This document shows, in pieces, positions 1-8,593 of a DNA stretch of 64,000 nt. Origin of the DNA: an uncultured Planctomycetaceae bacterium (lineage in GTDB: Bacteria; Planctomycetota; Planctomycetia; Planctomycetales; Planctomycetaceae); NCBI GenBank assembly GCA_943787265.1, contig CALSLT010000035.1:1-64000 (forward strand), read 5' to 3'. Position numbers and translations under genes: made by a program. A model generated the notes under the pieces. The model was not told where the DNA came from and ran no database searches. It saw only the letters and a program-made list of their open reading frames with translations. The first letter of the stretch is position 1. Each line of letters opens with the position of its first letter.

Positions 1-1093
1 CTCCGCCGGTTTCGCAGACGTGGGCGAAGCTGCGTTCGACTCGTTCACTCCGTAATTTTTGCAGACGCTTGTTGCGGTCGGTTTTCAGGCGACGTCGATT
101 GGCACAGTACGCTTTTTTGTAATCGGCAGGCTTGTCCGTCCAGCGACGGTTCGGACCATCCGGCTCGCAGATGTATGTTCGCAATTCATCCGCCCGGGAC
201 TTCGCCAGCGTTTCGTTCTTGTGGTAACCCTTGTCGCCGACGACCTCTTTGATCACCGCTTCGCTGTCGGACTGTTGCAGGTTGCCTTGGGCAGTGTTGA
301 CACTGTCCAGCAGCGTGTTGCCGTCGGACTCGTTGCCGTAATAGATCTCGGCGGACAGGATCGCTTCGGTTTCCAGGTCGACCGTGTGTTCCTGCTTGTA
401 CGACAAGTGCGTGTGCCCCTTCTTCATTTTCATGATGCGGGCGTCAGGGTCGCTTGAGCTTTGCCAGTCCTGATTGGAAACCTTCTTGCCTTTGCGTTTT
501 CGATCGAACTTTCGCAGGTCATCGTCGTTCTTGATCTCGACGCCGTCAGCTTCGGCCAACTGGCGGACGAATGCTTCCCAGTCCTCGCCGGTGTCCTTGC
601 GAACGATCGACTTCATTGCCGCGTTGGCTTCCAGCAGAGTCGAATCAACGCCGACGGTCTTACCTTTCAGTAGCCCGTGCTTTTCGACCAGCGATAACAC
701 GAACGCAAAGACCTGCTCGAACGCTTCCAGAGGAAGACGCTGACGGATGCGCGTCAGGCTCGAATGCTCAGGCGTGTTCTCATGCAATTCGTACCCGAGA
801 AATTTCCGCAGCGACAGACTGTCCCGGCAACGCCAGGCGATGCCTCGCTGCGAATCGATTCCCTCGAAGTACCCCACAAAGATCATGCGGAAATAAACGC
901 CTGGCGGAATGCCTGGACGACCACCTTCTTTGTAAAACGGCTCGCACAGCGACTCGGCAAAGTTGTCAAACTCCCCGTCACGGAGCACACGATTCAGGGC
1001 GTCGTAAAACACATGCCCGATCGACGCCGGCAACTTCGCCGTCGCCACCCACAACTCCTGCTGCCGCTCCGAACGACGCTCACCAAGAGCCAT
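1..1093 (-). CDS. IS1182-like DDE transposase, C-terminus beyond window
   Basis: The frame is open from an ATG at 1093 to the first base of the window, at least 364 codons, so the end of the protein is missing. The start (MALGERRSERQQELWV) follows a purine-rich GGAGGA. Recognisable DDE transposase pieces are, in order, an N-terminal helical domain with PGVYFRMIFVGYFEGI and the LSLRKFLGY block, the first catalytic Asp in GVDSTLLEANAAM, the second Asp in VVGDKGYHKNE, and RVERSFAHVCETGG near the edge, which carries the catalytic Glu of the Y-R-E/ERxFA region. No frame break is visible, so the element may be active. The family is assigned by motif resemblance; assignment to IS1182 rather than another IS5-like group is less certain. 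Confidence 0.85.
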   Translation of the reverse strand, partial: MALGERRSERQQELWVATAKLPASIGHVFYDALNRVLRDGEFDNFAESLCEPFYKEGGRPGIPPGVYFRMIFVGYFEGIDSQRGIAWRCRDSLSLRKFLGYELHENTPEHSSLTRIRQRLPLEAFEQVFAFVLSLVEKHGLLKGKTVGVDSTLLEANAAMKSIVRKDTGEDWEAFVRQLAEADGVEIKNDDDLRKFDRKRKGKKVSNQDWQSSSDPDARIMKMKKGHTHLSYKQEHTVDLETEAILSAEIYYGNESDGNTLLDSVNTAQGNLQQSDSEAVIKEVVGDKGYHKNETLAKSRADELRTYICEPDGPNRRWTDKPADYKKAYCANRRRLKTDRNKRLQKLRSERVERSFAHVCETGG

Positions 1094-1190
1094 CAGTCAT
1101 CCTCCATCGCTCAATATCAAGACACCGAGCAGGATAGCGCGAACGCATCTTCTGACCAGGTCAGTCGGCCGAGTTTTTCAACGGGCTGCT
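1..1190 (-). mobile_element. IS1182-like insertion sequence, one end only
   Basis: The left edge of the window lies inside an insertion sequence. It contains a transposase gene read leftwards and, beyond its start codon, a likely terminal sequence at about 1171-1190 (GAGTTTTTCAACGGGCTGCT), a form often seen at the tips of IS1182/IS5-like elements. Only this end is visible, so the inverted repeat partner and the target duplication cannot be checked. The exact tip is inferred from resemblance alone. Confidence 0.7.
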
Positions 1191-1237
1191 AACCGTCGCC
1201 GGCCAATTCTCACACCACGAGTAGCGGCCGATCAGCT

Positions 1238-2548
1238 CTAATTCACTTTGATCCGAATCCCTTGATCTTCCTCATCATCGAATCGCCCCCCCTCGTCTGT
1301 GCCGTTTTCCCCGACCGAGTAGACAACAACTTCGTCATCGTTAACCAGCACTTTCAATGGCTGACCAGAAAACGGATCCTGCCGCGATTCTTCGGAGCTT
1401 GGCAGCTCACCGAGCTCAGGGGCATTCGGAATCGCAGCACCGTAGTGGCGTTGCAAAGCGTTCAACAGGCGAACGCAGCGTACCCGAGCAAGTGCTCGAT
1501 CGTGAGAGAGCCGAAACTGTAGAAATGCAGATGTTGATAGATTTGTTAACGGCCTCGATTCCTTCCTGGCGAGAACATCCAACTTCGCCCCGATTGAATG
1601 CCGTGAGTCTGTCGACCACTCGTCAACCTGAGCGATCATGTCCAGATACTCACACGCATCCAATTTGAATGTCCAGACCACCATCGATTGAACAGGCCCA
1701 CCAAATATTTCCGACCGAAATACTGCCAATGCGTAAATCCGCTCGGAAGCCAGCGCATGTCGGAAACTATCCACGGATTCACACCCAGCCAGAGCCTGAT
1801 CGATCTCGCCGCGCTGCTCGTCAGTCAATGGCGTTCGCTCGAACACCGCGACGAGAACGTTGAGGCTTATGTAACGACACGCAATACCGACCATGTGACC
1901 AATCACCATCGGTTGATGCTCAACCGCACGTGAAAACTTCAACATCTGAAGCCCCAGTTGCAACGCTTCATCAAAACGCTCCTGCGCCATAAGCAGCCCG
2001 GCGCGAGCAGCACAATGTCGCATGATTGATCGTGCTCCCGCACAATCATCCATATTCACCTGGAGCGACTCCGACGGTTGATCTTCGATTCGCCAGTCAG
2101 ACTGCAGACCCGAGCAACCGGCAGCTTTCGCGTAGAGTTCGAACGCTTCGGCGTGATCTTCGAAAGCCTTCTCCAGCCACTCGACTTGCTCGTCCGTTGG
2201 GAGAAAAGATCGAAACTCCTCGCTTCCCTGATAGTCACGAAGCAGTTTGTCGAGTGCCTCGGTATGTGACTTCGCTCGCAAAATCCATGTTTGAGCGTTG
2301 TCATCTTCGGCAAGCCGCTCCGCTTGAAGATCATCCAGGGTGAGCGCCACGCCCTGATCACGCAGCTCTTCCAACCGAGACTCAAGCTGTGACGAAGCTC
2401 GCCAGCTTTGAACGGCGTTGAATCCCAGAGCCAGGGCCAACAGCAGCCCCAGACCGATCAGGAACTTCTTTCGGATGCCCCTCTTCGGTCGGGCGGGCTG
2501 ACTGTCGTCGTTCGTGGACACCGATTCTGGTGGATTCGACTCGCTCAT
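1238..2548 (-). CDS. membrane-anchored protein of unknown function, third gene of an ECF sigma module
   Basis: A 436-residue protein with a short basic cytoplasmic tail, one transmembrane helix at about residues 29-46 (FLIGLGLLLALALGFNAV) and a long, mostly helical extracytoplasmic part. The C-terminus carries DPFSGQPLKVL followed by VVVYSVGENGTDEGG, a tail seen in many exported planctomycete proteins and reminiscent of pseudopilin-like ends. It is the last gene of a run that begins with an ECF sigma factor and a small membrane protein, so a role in envelope sensing or as a target of that sigma factor is plausible but inferred. No catalytic motif was recognised. Confidence 0.75.
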   Translation of the reverse strand: MSESNPPESVSTNDDSQPARPKRGIRKKFLIGLGLLLALALGFNAVQSWRASSQLESRLEELRDQGVALTLDDLQAERLAEDDNAQTWILRAKSHTEALDKLLRDYQGSEEFRSFLPTDEQVEWLEKAFEDHAEAFELYAKAAGCSGLQSDWRIEDQPSESLQVNMDDCAGARSIMRHCAARAGLLMAQERFDEALQLGLQMLKFSRAVEHQPMVIGHMVGIACRYISLNVLVAVFERTPLTDEQRGEIDQALAGCESVDSFRHALASERIYALAVFRSEIFGGPVQSMVVWTFKLDACEYLDMIAQVDEWSTDSRHSIGAKLDVLARKESRPLTNLSTSAFLQFRLSHDRALARVRCVRLLNALQRHYGAAIPNAPELGELPSSEESRQDPFSGQPLKVLVNDDEVVVYSVGENGTDEGGRFDDEEDQGIRIKVN

Positions 2549-3008
2549 GATTTAGTTCCCGCTGAATTAGGCTCGCATTGAATTCAAATAATGCTGCAAC
2601 GCTTATTCTTCTGGTGGCTGATTCATCAGTTTCATTCATCGGAACGCTGGCTCGTCCGCCATCGTTACCGACAACCGCCGCAATTTGACGATCACTCCGC
2701 CACGCCACGACGATGTTTAATCCGATTGTGAGAACGACCAACGCTGCGGTCACCACTCCCAAAGATGGACGACGACGCTTGCCGGCTGAATCTACAGCTT
2801 TCGCTGGACAGGCATCCGCACTGGATGTCGGTCCGCCCGCCACCAATTCTGCCGCCATTGCTGAACGGACTGCGATAGTCAATCCGGAAGGAACTTCCGC
2901 TGGCATACGACTATTCAGCCAGGCAGCAACTCGGTGATCCTCATCTGCGTCCGCGACAACATCGCCTTTTCCCGCGAATTCATCATTTGCGGCGTCGTTA
3001 TTCATCAC
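2382..3008 (-). CDS. membrane anti-sigma-like protein
   Basis: The frame encodes 208 residues. An N-terminal cytoplasmic part of about 80 residues precedes one transmembrane helix at about 82-103 (SLGVVTAALVVLTIGLNIVV). The gene starts directly at the end of an ECF sigma factor gene, with a 4-base overlap, which is the usual place for an anti-sigma factor. I see no zinc-binding HxxxCxxC motif. The last 55 or so codons overlap the next gene by 167 bases, which is unusual. A single-base change near the AAA run at 2586-2588 would instead end the protein at a TAA around 2567-2569, just before the next start, so the C-terminus given here may be artefactual. The anti-sigma function is inferred from topology and position only. 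Confidence 0.6.
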   Translation of the reverse strand: MMNNDAANDEFAGKGDVVADADEDHRVAAWLNSRMPAEVPSGLTIAVRSAMAAELVAGGPTSSADACPAKAVDSAGKRRRPSLGVVTAALVVLTIGLNIVVAWRSDRQIAAVVGNDGGRASVPMNETDESATRRISVAALFEFNASLIQRELNHERVESTRIGVHERRQSARPTEEGHPKEVPDRSGAAVGPGSGIQRRSKLASFVTA

Positions 3009-3522
3009 TGCTTCGTCTCCCTGATCGCGTCCACCGGCGTCGCTGAAACGGGATCCATTCGTTTCCGAAGTCTCGCCATCGCAGAACGATACCTCGTCGC
3101 CACTGTGCCTTGCGGAGTCTCAGTCACCTCAGCAATCTCCCGAAACGTCAGCCCACCGTAGAAGTGCATCTCCAGAATCTCACTCTCAACAGCCGTCAAT
3201 TCGGTGAAGGCCGCTTCGATCTCGTCACGATCGTCCAATTCGGTCGTTGTCCGAGCAGCAACTTCGTGCCCATCAGATACGCAAGCCAGATCGGTATGCC
3301 CCGTCCGCTTACTGCGTACCAGTAGTCGATCAGCCTCACGTCGCGCAGCCGATCTCGAAACCTGACCGCGCGAATAAATGTCTCCTGTAGAACATCCGCC
3401 GCAAGATGGTCGGAGCCAGTCTTTGACACCAGAAAACGAAACAGCCCGCCGCTGCACTGCTCATAGAGCAATTCAAACGCGGCCGCTTCGCCGTCTGCAA
3501 GTCTGTCTTTGAATGGCTTCAT
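3005..3522 (-). pseudogene. ECF sigma factor, split by one frame change
   Basis: Two overlapping frames together make one ECF sigma factor of about 172 residues. The first, from ATG 3522 (MKPFKDRLADGEAAAFELLY), carries region 2 with AADVLQETFIRAVRFRDRL. The second carries region 4 with AVESEILEMHFYGGLTFREI and the helix-turn-helix TPQGTVATRYRSAMARLR. Restoring one base in the GGGG run (CCCC at 3299-3302 on the given strand) yields a continuous linker YAVSGRGHTDLACVSDG, so a missing base there is the simplest explanation. It begins the module that continues with the anti-sigma-like and membrane-anchored genes. If real the break would inactivate it; a sequencing indel is at least as likely. Confidence 0.75.
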
Positions 3523-3712
3523 TCGATTCCGTCGGCCAGTCGCCTCTGTCGATCGCGACCTTCCGTTCGTTGATAACTCGCCGTGCCAGCCATCAATTTT
3601 CAACGTCCCTCTTGTTCGATGACCCGCGCGCATCGCGAATTTATTGCCTCATCCCGAACATTTCTCCAGATTCTGGAGTTCTGCATGCCAGAGAGCCAAC
3701 GGCCTAAACGAG

Positions 3713-3748
3713 AAACAGCTCGCCGCAAATTCATGCGGCGAGCTGTTT
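3713..3748. terminator. strong bidirectional hairpin terminator
   Basis: A perfect 15-bp stem (3713-3727 with 3734-3748) closes a 6-base loop. The stem starts with A and ends with T residues, so it can act as an intrinsic terminator in both directions. It lies 34 bases after the stop of the leftward cytochrome gene and upstream of the leftward sigma module, so it probably separates the two transcripts. Confidence 0.8.
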
Positions 3749-3781
3749 TGGCTCGTATTGTGGTCATCGAACAACGGTCAA

Positions 3782-4525
3782 CTAGTCACGGAATACTTCG
3801 TGACAGGTTTCGCAGCTTTCGTTGGCCGCGTCGAAGATTGACTTCGCTTTGGCTCCATCACCGGCTTTGATCGCCGTATTCAATCCGCTCATGGCCTGGT
3901 GATACTCTTTTGACCACTTCGTCCATTGCGGAAGCTTGGCTTTGTCTTTGACTTCGTGAGTGTCCGCCTCCATCGCTAGCCCGAGTACGACCAGAACTGC
4001 GGCATTCTCAGAGTAGTTCTCCAGACGGCGTGGGCGTTTCAGAACCCGGCGAAGTTTGCCGCCTTGGAACTCAAACTCTTCCATCATGCGGTGCATGTTG
4101 ACGAGCTTGTTCCAAGGGTGATCCTTTTCGCCCTTCTCGCCTTTGCCAGACAGAGCCTCGTTGACGTTCTTCAATGCGGCTGTCGCATCGGCAAGCTTCT
4201 TTGTCCTGCTAAGCACAATTGCAGCGTCGCGAAGTCCTGTCGCGTTGATGCCGCTTGCTTCGCCATCCTTGTGCTCGACCAGAGCCTGAGCCAGGCAGGC
4301 AATCACTCCTGCATCTTTGGCGACGATTTTGTTTTCCATCGCTCGACTATAAGCAGCCTCGTTGGCGACTGCTTTGCCGAGATCTTCCGCTTTCGTTTTT
4401 GCCGCAGCGGCAAGTTCTTTAGCACCAACCGCTTTCGAAACATCAGCCGGAGCACCGGCGACGCCGATCGAAACGGCAGACGCAGCAACAGCAAACAGTG
4501 TCAGGCAAACCAGAACGCGTTTCAT
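3782..4525 (-). CDS. secreted cytochrome c-prime-like protein
   Basis: A 247-residue protein with a clear signal peptide (residues 1-24, ending around GVAGA) and a single haem c motif CETCH at residues 238-242, five residues from the C-terminus. A C-terminal CxxCH following a helical region is the arrangement of class II (cytochrome c-prime type) cytochromes, though the protein is longer than the usual 130-150 residues and seems to contain two helical halves. It should act in the periplasm as an electron carrier or ligand-binding haem protein. It appears monocistronic, with a hairpin terminator just after its stop. The assignment rests on the haem motif position and helical composition. Confidence 0.75.
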   Translation of the reverse strand: MKRVLVCLTLFAVAASAVSIGVAGAPADVSKAVGAKELAAAAKTKAEDLGKAVANEAAYSRAMENKIVAKDAGVIACLAQALVEHKDGEASGINATGLRDAAIVLSRTKKLADATAALKNVNEALSGKGEKGEKDHPWNKLVNMHRMMEEFEFQGGKLRRVLKRPRRLENYSENAAVLVVLGLAMEADTHEVKDKAKLPQWTKWSKEYHQAMSGLNTAIKAGDGAKAKSIFDAANESCETCHEVFRD

Positions 4526-4683
4526 CGATGTATCTCCAGGTGAAATTGAGTTTGTCTCACTCAGTAAGTTTATCTTTTACGTGCAGCTTTCATAGCAGAC
4601 GGCGATTCTTGCGAGAGCCGCGGGGCCACGTCAAACGACACCGAGATTCGCACCGCCGCATAGATCGACATCGACTTGTGCGA

Positions 4684-5411
4684 CTACAGAATCTGTCCCA
4701 GTCCCTGGACGCCGATCTCTTCCCGACAGGCGAACGGCTCTGCGTAGGCAGCCCCGATCGTCCAGCCCCAGTACCGGGCTCGGTCGCGGATATCGTCCAG
4801 CAAAGTCGGATGGTCGGAGCCTCGCCCCTGCACCACCTGACTGTCGTAGCAGGCGACGGCTTCCATCTTTCGGTCAATCGCCGAACTGATATCCAGCACG
4901 AACGCTGGCTTCGGGTGAATTCGCAGATGGATGCTCCAGTAGTAGAAGATTCGAGGCGGCCAGAAGCGTTCGCCCTTCAAGGGAAGCTGCCCCTCTTCGC
5001 CGGTGCGACTCAGCTTGCTCCAGAACCTCGCAGCGTCAAACCAGGTCGCTCGCCACGACGTGGTCCGGATGAGCATCTTCCCAGTACGGTGCAAGAATTG
5101 TTTTGGGGCGGACTTCTCGAAAGACATTCGCCAGCTTCTGTCGAGCTTCGAGCGTGTGTTGCAACTGGCGATTCGGTAAACCGAGATTGCTTCGCCAGCT
5201 TACGCCGAGGACTTCCGTCGAGGCTGCAGTTTCCTCGATACGCTTTTCTCTCGTTCCGTGGGGCGTGGGCTCACCGTCGGTCAGCTCCAGAACGCCGACT
5301 GAGAGTCCCTGCTGCAGAGATGTGATGATTGTCCCCTCCAACACTAATCTCGGCATCGTCCGGGTGAGGAGCGACGACGAGCACGTCGAGACTGTCACGG
5401 GGATTACTCAT
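4684..5411 (-). pseudogene. bshB1: BshB1-like N-acetylglucosaminyl-malate deacetylase, two frame changes
   Basis: Three successive frames give one PIG-L/LmbE-family deacetylase. From ATG 5411 the first reads LDVLVVAPHPDDAEISVGG, which holds the zinc-binding AHPDD-type motif. The second continues GTIITSLQQG, then LGLPNRQLQ and ILAPYWEDAHPDHVVASDLV. The third gives DAARFWSKL, IFYYWSIHLRIHPKPAFVLD and IGAAYAEPF. These blocks match the bacillithiol-type deacetylase BshB1, which removes acetate from GlcNAc-malate in bacillithiol synthesis. The frame changes fall at a run of four C (5333-5336) and a run of three A (5038-5040) on the given strand, and removing one base in the latter gives the smooth join DLV-DAARF. 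Sequencing indels are likely. Whether this organism makes bacillithiol cannot be judged here. Confidence 0.8.
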
Positions 5412-5479
5412 GAATTCAGTCCTGACATCCGAAGCAGCGTCTCACAGAAGTTGGCCACAGAATCGGCATCCAGCAGATG

Positions 5480-6052
5480 TTATCCCGCATTTCGACCGTA
5501 AATGACCAGTTCACACGACGAGGCGAATACAAATGCACGGCCAGACGGCGAGAATCCAGCCATTCGGTATTCGCATACACCATCGTGGCAAATCTTCCAC
5601 GAGTTGCCAGATTCATCGTAGCAAGGTTTGTAGTTTGATGACAAAAACAGAACATGACGCGGCCACGGCAAATGGATCACGTCAATCATCCAACCATCTT
5701 TTGTGCAACGGGAGAGGCCGCCACCGTGCAATCCAGCGAGTGGCACAGTGACATCATTGGCGCGACCGATTCCGGGCGCTGAGAGCCCCGTTGAGTCTGG
5801 ATTATCGAAGAACTCATCATCGTCACGTGAAAGTTTTTCCCCGCTTAGCGTATCGAATAATCCACGTCCCTGACTGGAGATGACCAGCAGGTCGTCACTG
5901 TTTGGAACGAACCCAATGTCAGTCAATCCACCGACTGCAAAGCTACCGGCGACAGACCACGGTTCGGGCGCGTCGGACATTGGCATGCGTTCCAATATTC
6001 CACGAAGTTTCTCTTGGTGTGCTTCGGTCATTGGGTCGTTCTGTCTCGCCAT
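5480..6052 (-). CDS. protein of unknown function, aromatic/Gly-rich beta protein
   Basis: The product has 190 residues with no signal peptide or membrane segment. The sequence has a repeating beta-type texture: SVAGSFAVGGLTDIGFVPNS, then LLVISSQGRGLFDTLSGEKL, and near the end RMAGFSPSGRAFVFASSCEL. The phrases resemble WD40/propeller-like strands, and I have an impression of similar orphan proteins in other bacteria, but I do not recognise a named family. It lies 68 bases upstream of the bshB1-like gene on the same strand and may be cotranscribed with it. No catalytic residues can be proposed. Confidence 0.65.
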   Translation of the reverse strand: MARQNDPMTEAHQEKLRGILERMPMSDAPEPWSVAGSFAVGGLTDIGFVPNSDDLLVISSQGRGLFDTLSGEKLSRDDDEFFDNPDSTGLSAPGIGRANDVTVPLAGLHGGGLSRCTKDGWMIDVIHLPWPRHVLFLSSNYKPCYDESGNSWKICHDGVCEYRMAGFSPSGRAFVFASSCELVIYGRNAG

Positions 6053-6168
6053 ATATTGATGGATAGCATTGTGCTGTCAGCAGCAACGTCGCAATGTTAC
6101 GCCAGCGCCGTGCTTGTCATACGCAATACAAATCTGTCGAGCAAACGTAGGAGTACACCGGAAAAAGA

Positions 6169-6202
6169 GAAAGGGCCTCGATCCGAAGACCGAGACCCTT
6201 TC
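6169..6202. terminator. hairpin terminator of the Cys-rich protein gene
   Basis: A 12-base arm GAAAGGGCCTCG (6169-6180) pairs with CGAGACCCTTTC (6191-6202) with one mismatch. On the leftward strand it is followed by a T-rich run (TCTTTTTCC). It lies 50 bases past the stop of the leftward Cys-rich gene, and is a good intrinsic terminator for it. Confidence 0.8.
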
Positions 6203-6251
6203 CACTTAACTTCTCAATCAGCTACCGACAGCGAGTTGCCGGTTCAGTTCT

Positions 6252-7646
6252 CTACTTAAGCAGACCAAACAGGTTGGACAGCTTGTTGTTCCGACGGATC
6301 GGGAAGAGTGAACGAGCACTCTTCTCTTCCGGAGGAGCAGGAGCAACGCCCTTCTTCATCGGAGCAGGAGCTGGCATTGCTGGAGTTGCAGTCGGAGCGG
6401 CACAAGCTGGGTTGCACGCCGGGCCAGCCGGAGCACAAGCACCACACTTAGGACCACATGCTGAGCCGCATTTGGCTCCGCATGATGGCTTGCAGCAATC
6501 GACAACTTCGTAGCCGCAGAGTTCCAGAGCTTCTTCAGCTTCGTTGCGAACGTTACGATCGCAGTCAGCCAAAGCCATCGTCAGAGCTTCAACAGCTTTG
6601 TTACACATGCAGCAGCAGCCGTTTCGACGAACCTGGTCGCCGATTTCGTCAGCAGCTTCACCGCGAACACGCTCATCGCAATCGTTCAAAGCGTAAACCA
6701 GTGCAGCCATGACTTCAGGGTTGCAGTTGCAGTTGTAGTCGTCGCCCAGAGTGTCAATCGCCTTCGCACGGTGCTTGGCGTAGCAGGCAGTCTGAGACGT
6801 GTAGATCAGCTCAGCGATTTCGCAAGCGTCTGCACAGCAACGATCGTCACCGCAGCAGGCACCTTTGGGACCGCAGGCTGGAGCACAGCTTGAGCCACAC
6901 TTAGGACCACATGCTTTTGCACATGGAGCGGCACAGTTGGCTCCCTTAGGACCGCAAGCTGGAGCACACTTTGACGCACATGGTGCGGCGCAGTTTGCAC
7001 CTTTTGGTCCACAGGCCGGTGCACATTTTGATGCACACGGAGCGGCACAGCTCTTGCCAGCAGGTCCGCAGGCTGGAGCACATGCTCCGCCCTTAGGTCC
7101 ACAGGCAGGAGCACACTTTGACGCACATGGTGCGGCACAGTTAGCACCTTTTGGTCCGCAAGCAGGAGCACACTTCGATGCACACGGAGCAGCACAGCTG
7201 CTCGCTTTTGGTGCACATGCAGGAGCACAGTTGCTTGCACATGGAGCGGCACAGTTGGCACCTTTAGGGGCACAAGCTGGAGCACACGCTCCACCGTTCG
7301 TTCCACATTTAGGAGCACATGCTCCTCCATTAGTTCCGCATTTTGGTCCACATGCCGAGGCGGCAGGTGCACAGCAGCTTGGTTTGGCCGGGCAGCATCC
7401 GCCTGGCTTGCAGCATGGTGCCTGCTGAGTCGAGACCTTTCGCTGGTACTCGAACGTCTGCCCGTGGCACGGACGGGCAATGGTTGGTTTACAACAACGA
7501 GGTTGGCAAGTCGGAGCACAACCGCAGCTCTTCGCGGCTCCGCACTTGCCGCCACCACCGAACATGGAAGAGAACAGCCCAGCGTCAGCGCTGGCATTCA
7601 TTCCAAGTAGGGCGACTACGGCAGTCAGTGATTGGATCCATTTCAT
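6252..7646 (-). CDS. secreted Cys-rich repeat protein with HEAT-like repeats
   Basis: A 464-residue exported protein. Residues 1-22 are a signal peptide (MKWIQSLTAVVALLGMNASA). A Cys-rich region of about residues 33-265 is built from short degenerate units such as ACGPKGANCAAPCASKCAP, repeated roughly ten times. It is followed by two HEAT-like helical repeats at about 275-380, the second and third blocks reading NPEVMAALVYALNDCDERVR and NKAVEALTMALADCDRNVR, themselves studded with Cys. A Pro/Ala tail follows. Cys-rich surface proteins are known from planctomycete cell walls, so a cross-linked envelope role is plausible but inferred. The coding repeats also create long spurious open frames on both strands. 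A hairpin terminator follows the stop. Confidence 0.85.
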   Translation of the reverse strand: MKWIQSLTAVVALLGMNASADAGLFSSMFGGGGKCGAAKSCGCAPTCQPRCCKPTIARPCHGQTFEYQRKVSTQQAPCCKPGGCCPAKPSCCAPAASACGPKCGTNGGACAPKCGTNGGACAPACAPKGANCAAPCASNCAPACAPKASSCAAPCASKCAPACGPKGANCAAPCASKCAPACGPKGGACAPACGPAGKSCAAPCASKCAPACGPKGANCAAPCASKCAPACGPKGANCAAPCAKACGPKCGSSCAPACGPKGACCGDDRCCADACEIAELIYTSQTACYAKHRAKAIDTLGDDYNCNCNPEVMAALVYALNDCDERVRGEAADEIGDQVRRNGCCCMCNKAVEALTMALADCDRNVRNEAEEALELCGYEVVDCCKPSCGAKCGSACGPKCGACAPAGPACNPACAAPTATPAMPAPAPMKKGVAPAPPEEKSARSLFPIRRNNKLSNLFGLLK

Positions 7647-8593
7647 TTCGTAGCGTCTCCTTGCGCTTGAACAGGGTCGCTCGCCAGAGAATCCGGGTTG
7701 AGGTCTTCAACTTACGGCGTCTCATTTTCCGAATCGTCATGTCGCCATGATGAACCGCCCGCTGATCCTTAAGTCCATCCCGTTTGGGATGCCCAGGGTT
7801 AAGTATCAACAGACACTGGGAGAGACGCCGTTCATGACGCGCGTCACGGTCTCCCGGTCGGACCAGAATTGTCTGGCCAGCAAAAAATTGACTCGTCTCC
7901 AAGTTTCGAACTGCCTCAGACTTCGCCTCTGAGACACTTCACATCACGCTTCGCTCTGTTGGAGGGAAACCTTCGTCCGGCGTGCATCAGCCTCCTCAAT
8001 GACGTTTGCACAATCAGACGGCAGCTTTCCGAGCGATAGACTCAGCCGGATCGAAGCACGCGGCTTTAGTGACAGCTTCGATTCGACCTGATCCATCGAA
8101 GCTATCGGTTAGCCAATTTGACGCCCTTGAACTTTGTAAGTCCCTAAACCACAGAGAATTAGACCGTTTTTCAGGTAGTATTCTGCGGCCTGATCCGGCT
8201 GGGCAGGCTATGGCAGACTTTGACGGCCATCACCCCGCCATGCTGACGCTGAATGCGTAACACTGGGTAATTTGCAATGTGCCTGCAAAACTACAGAGCA
8301 CTCGCAGGACTGTGCGAATCGATCTGCCGCCGTACTCCGACTGCCCCGCCTGAGTCGAATGCGCGACGGCTTTCCGCCCCGCTCTCAGAATCACCATTTG
8401 ACTTTCGCGGAGCAGTATTTCGCCGATTCGACAGGAGTATTCGTACACAAGTCGGCTCAACAATCACGCCAAAATAATCTCCAGCCCCCATACGCGGCAG
8501 CGATCCAACACCGCACCTCTGGTTGAGATTGCCTGGCGTCGGATCTAATCTGATCCGTAGATCTTCCCACCTGACTTCCCCTCGGAGACAACG
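7647..8593. other. 947-base stretch with no recognised gene
   Basis: The stretch separates the leftward Cys-rich gene from the rightward DUF1080 gene, so both promoters probably lie here. I see two small hairpins: CATCCC-GTTT-GGGATG at about 7777-7792, and CTCAGA-CTTCGCC-TCTGAG at about 7914-7932. Short open frames exist (for example 8006-8260) but lack a convincing ribosome site, domain or planctomycete-like composition. No RNA gene was recognised. Confidence 0.5.

Noticed and set aside
59-1192. Several rightward open frames at the left edge
   Set aside because: They are antisense to the IS1182-like transposase, whose leftward frame carries DDE motifs and runs off the window.
6865-7428. Rightward open frame with GPQAGAHFDAHGAAQ repeats
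   Set aside because: It is the antisense shadow of the Cys-rich repeat gene; the leftward frame has a signal peptide, HEAT-like repeats and a terminator.
8006-8260. Possible 84-codon gene in the gap before the DUF1080 gene
   Set aside because: No ribosome site, no recognisable domain and composition unlike neighbouring proteins.
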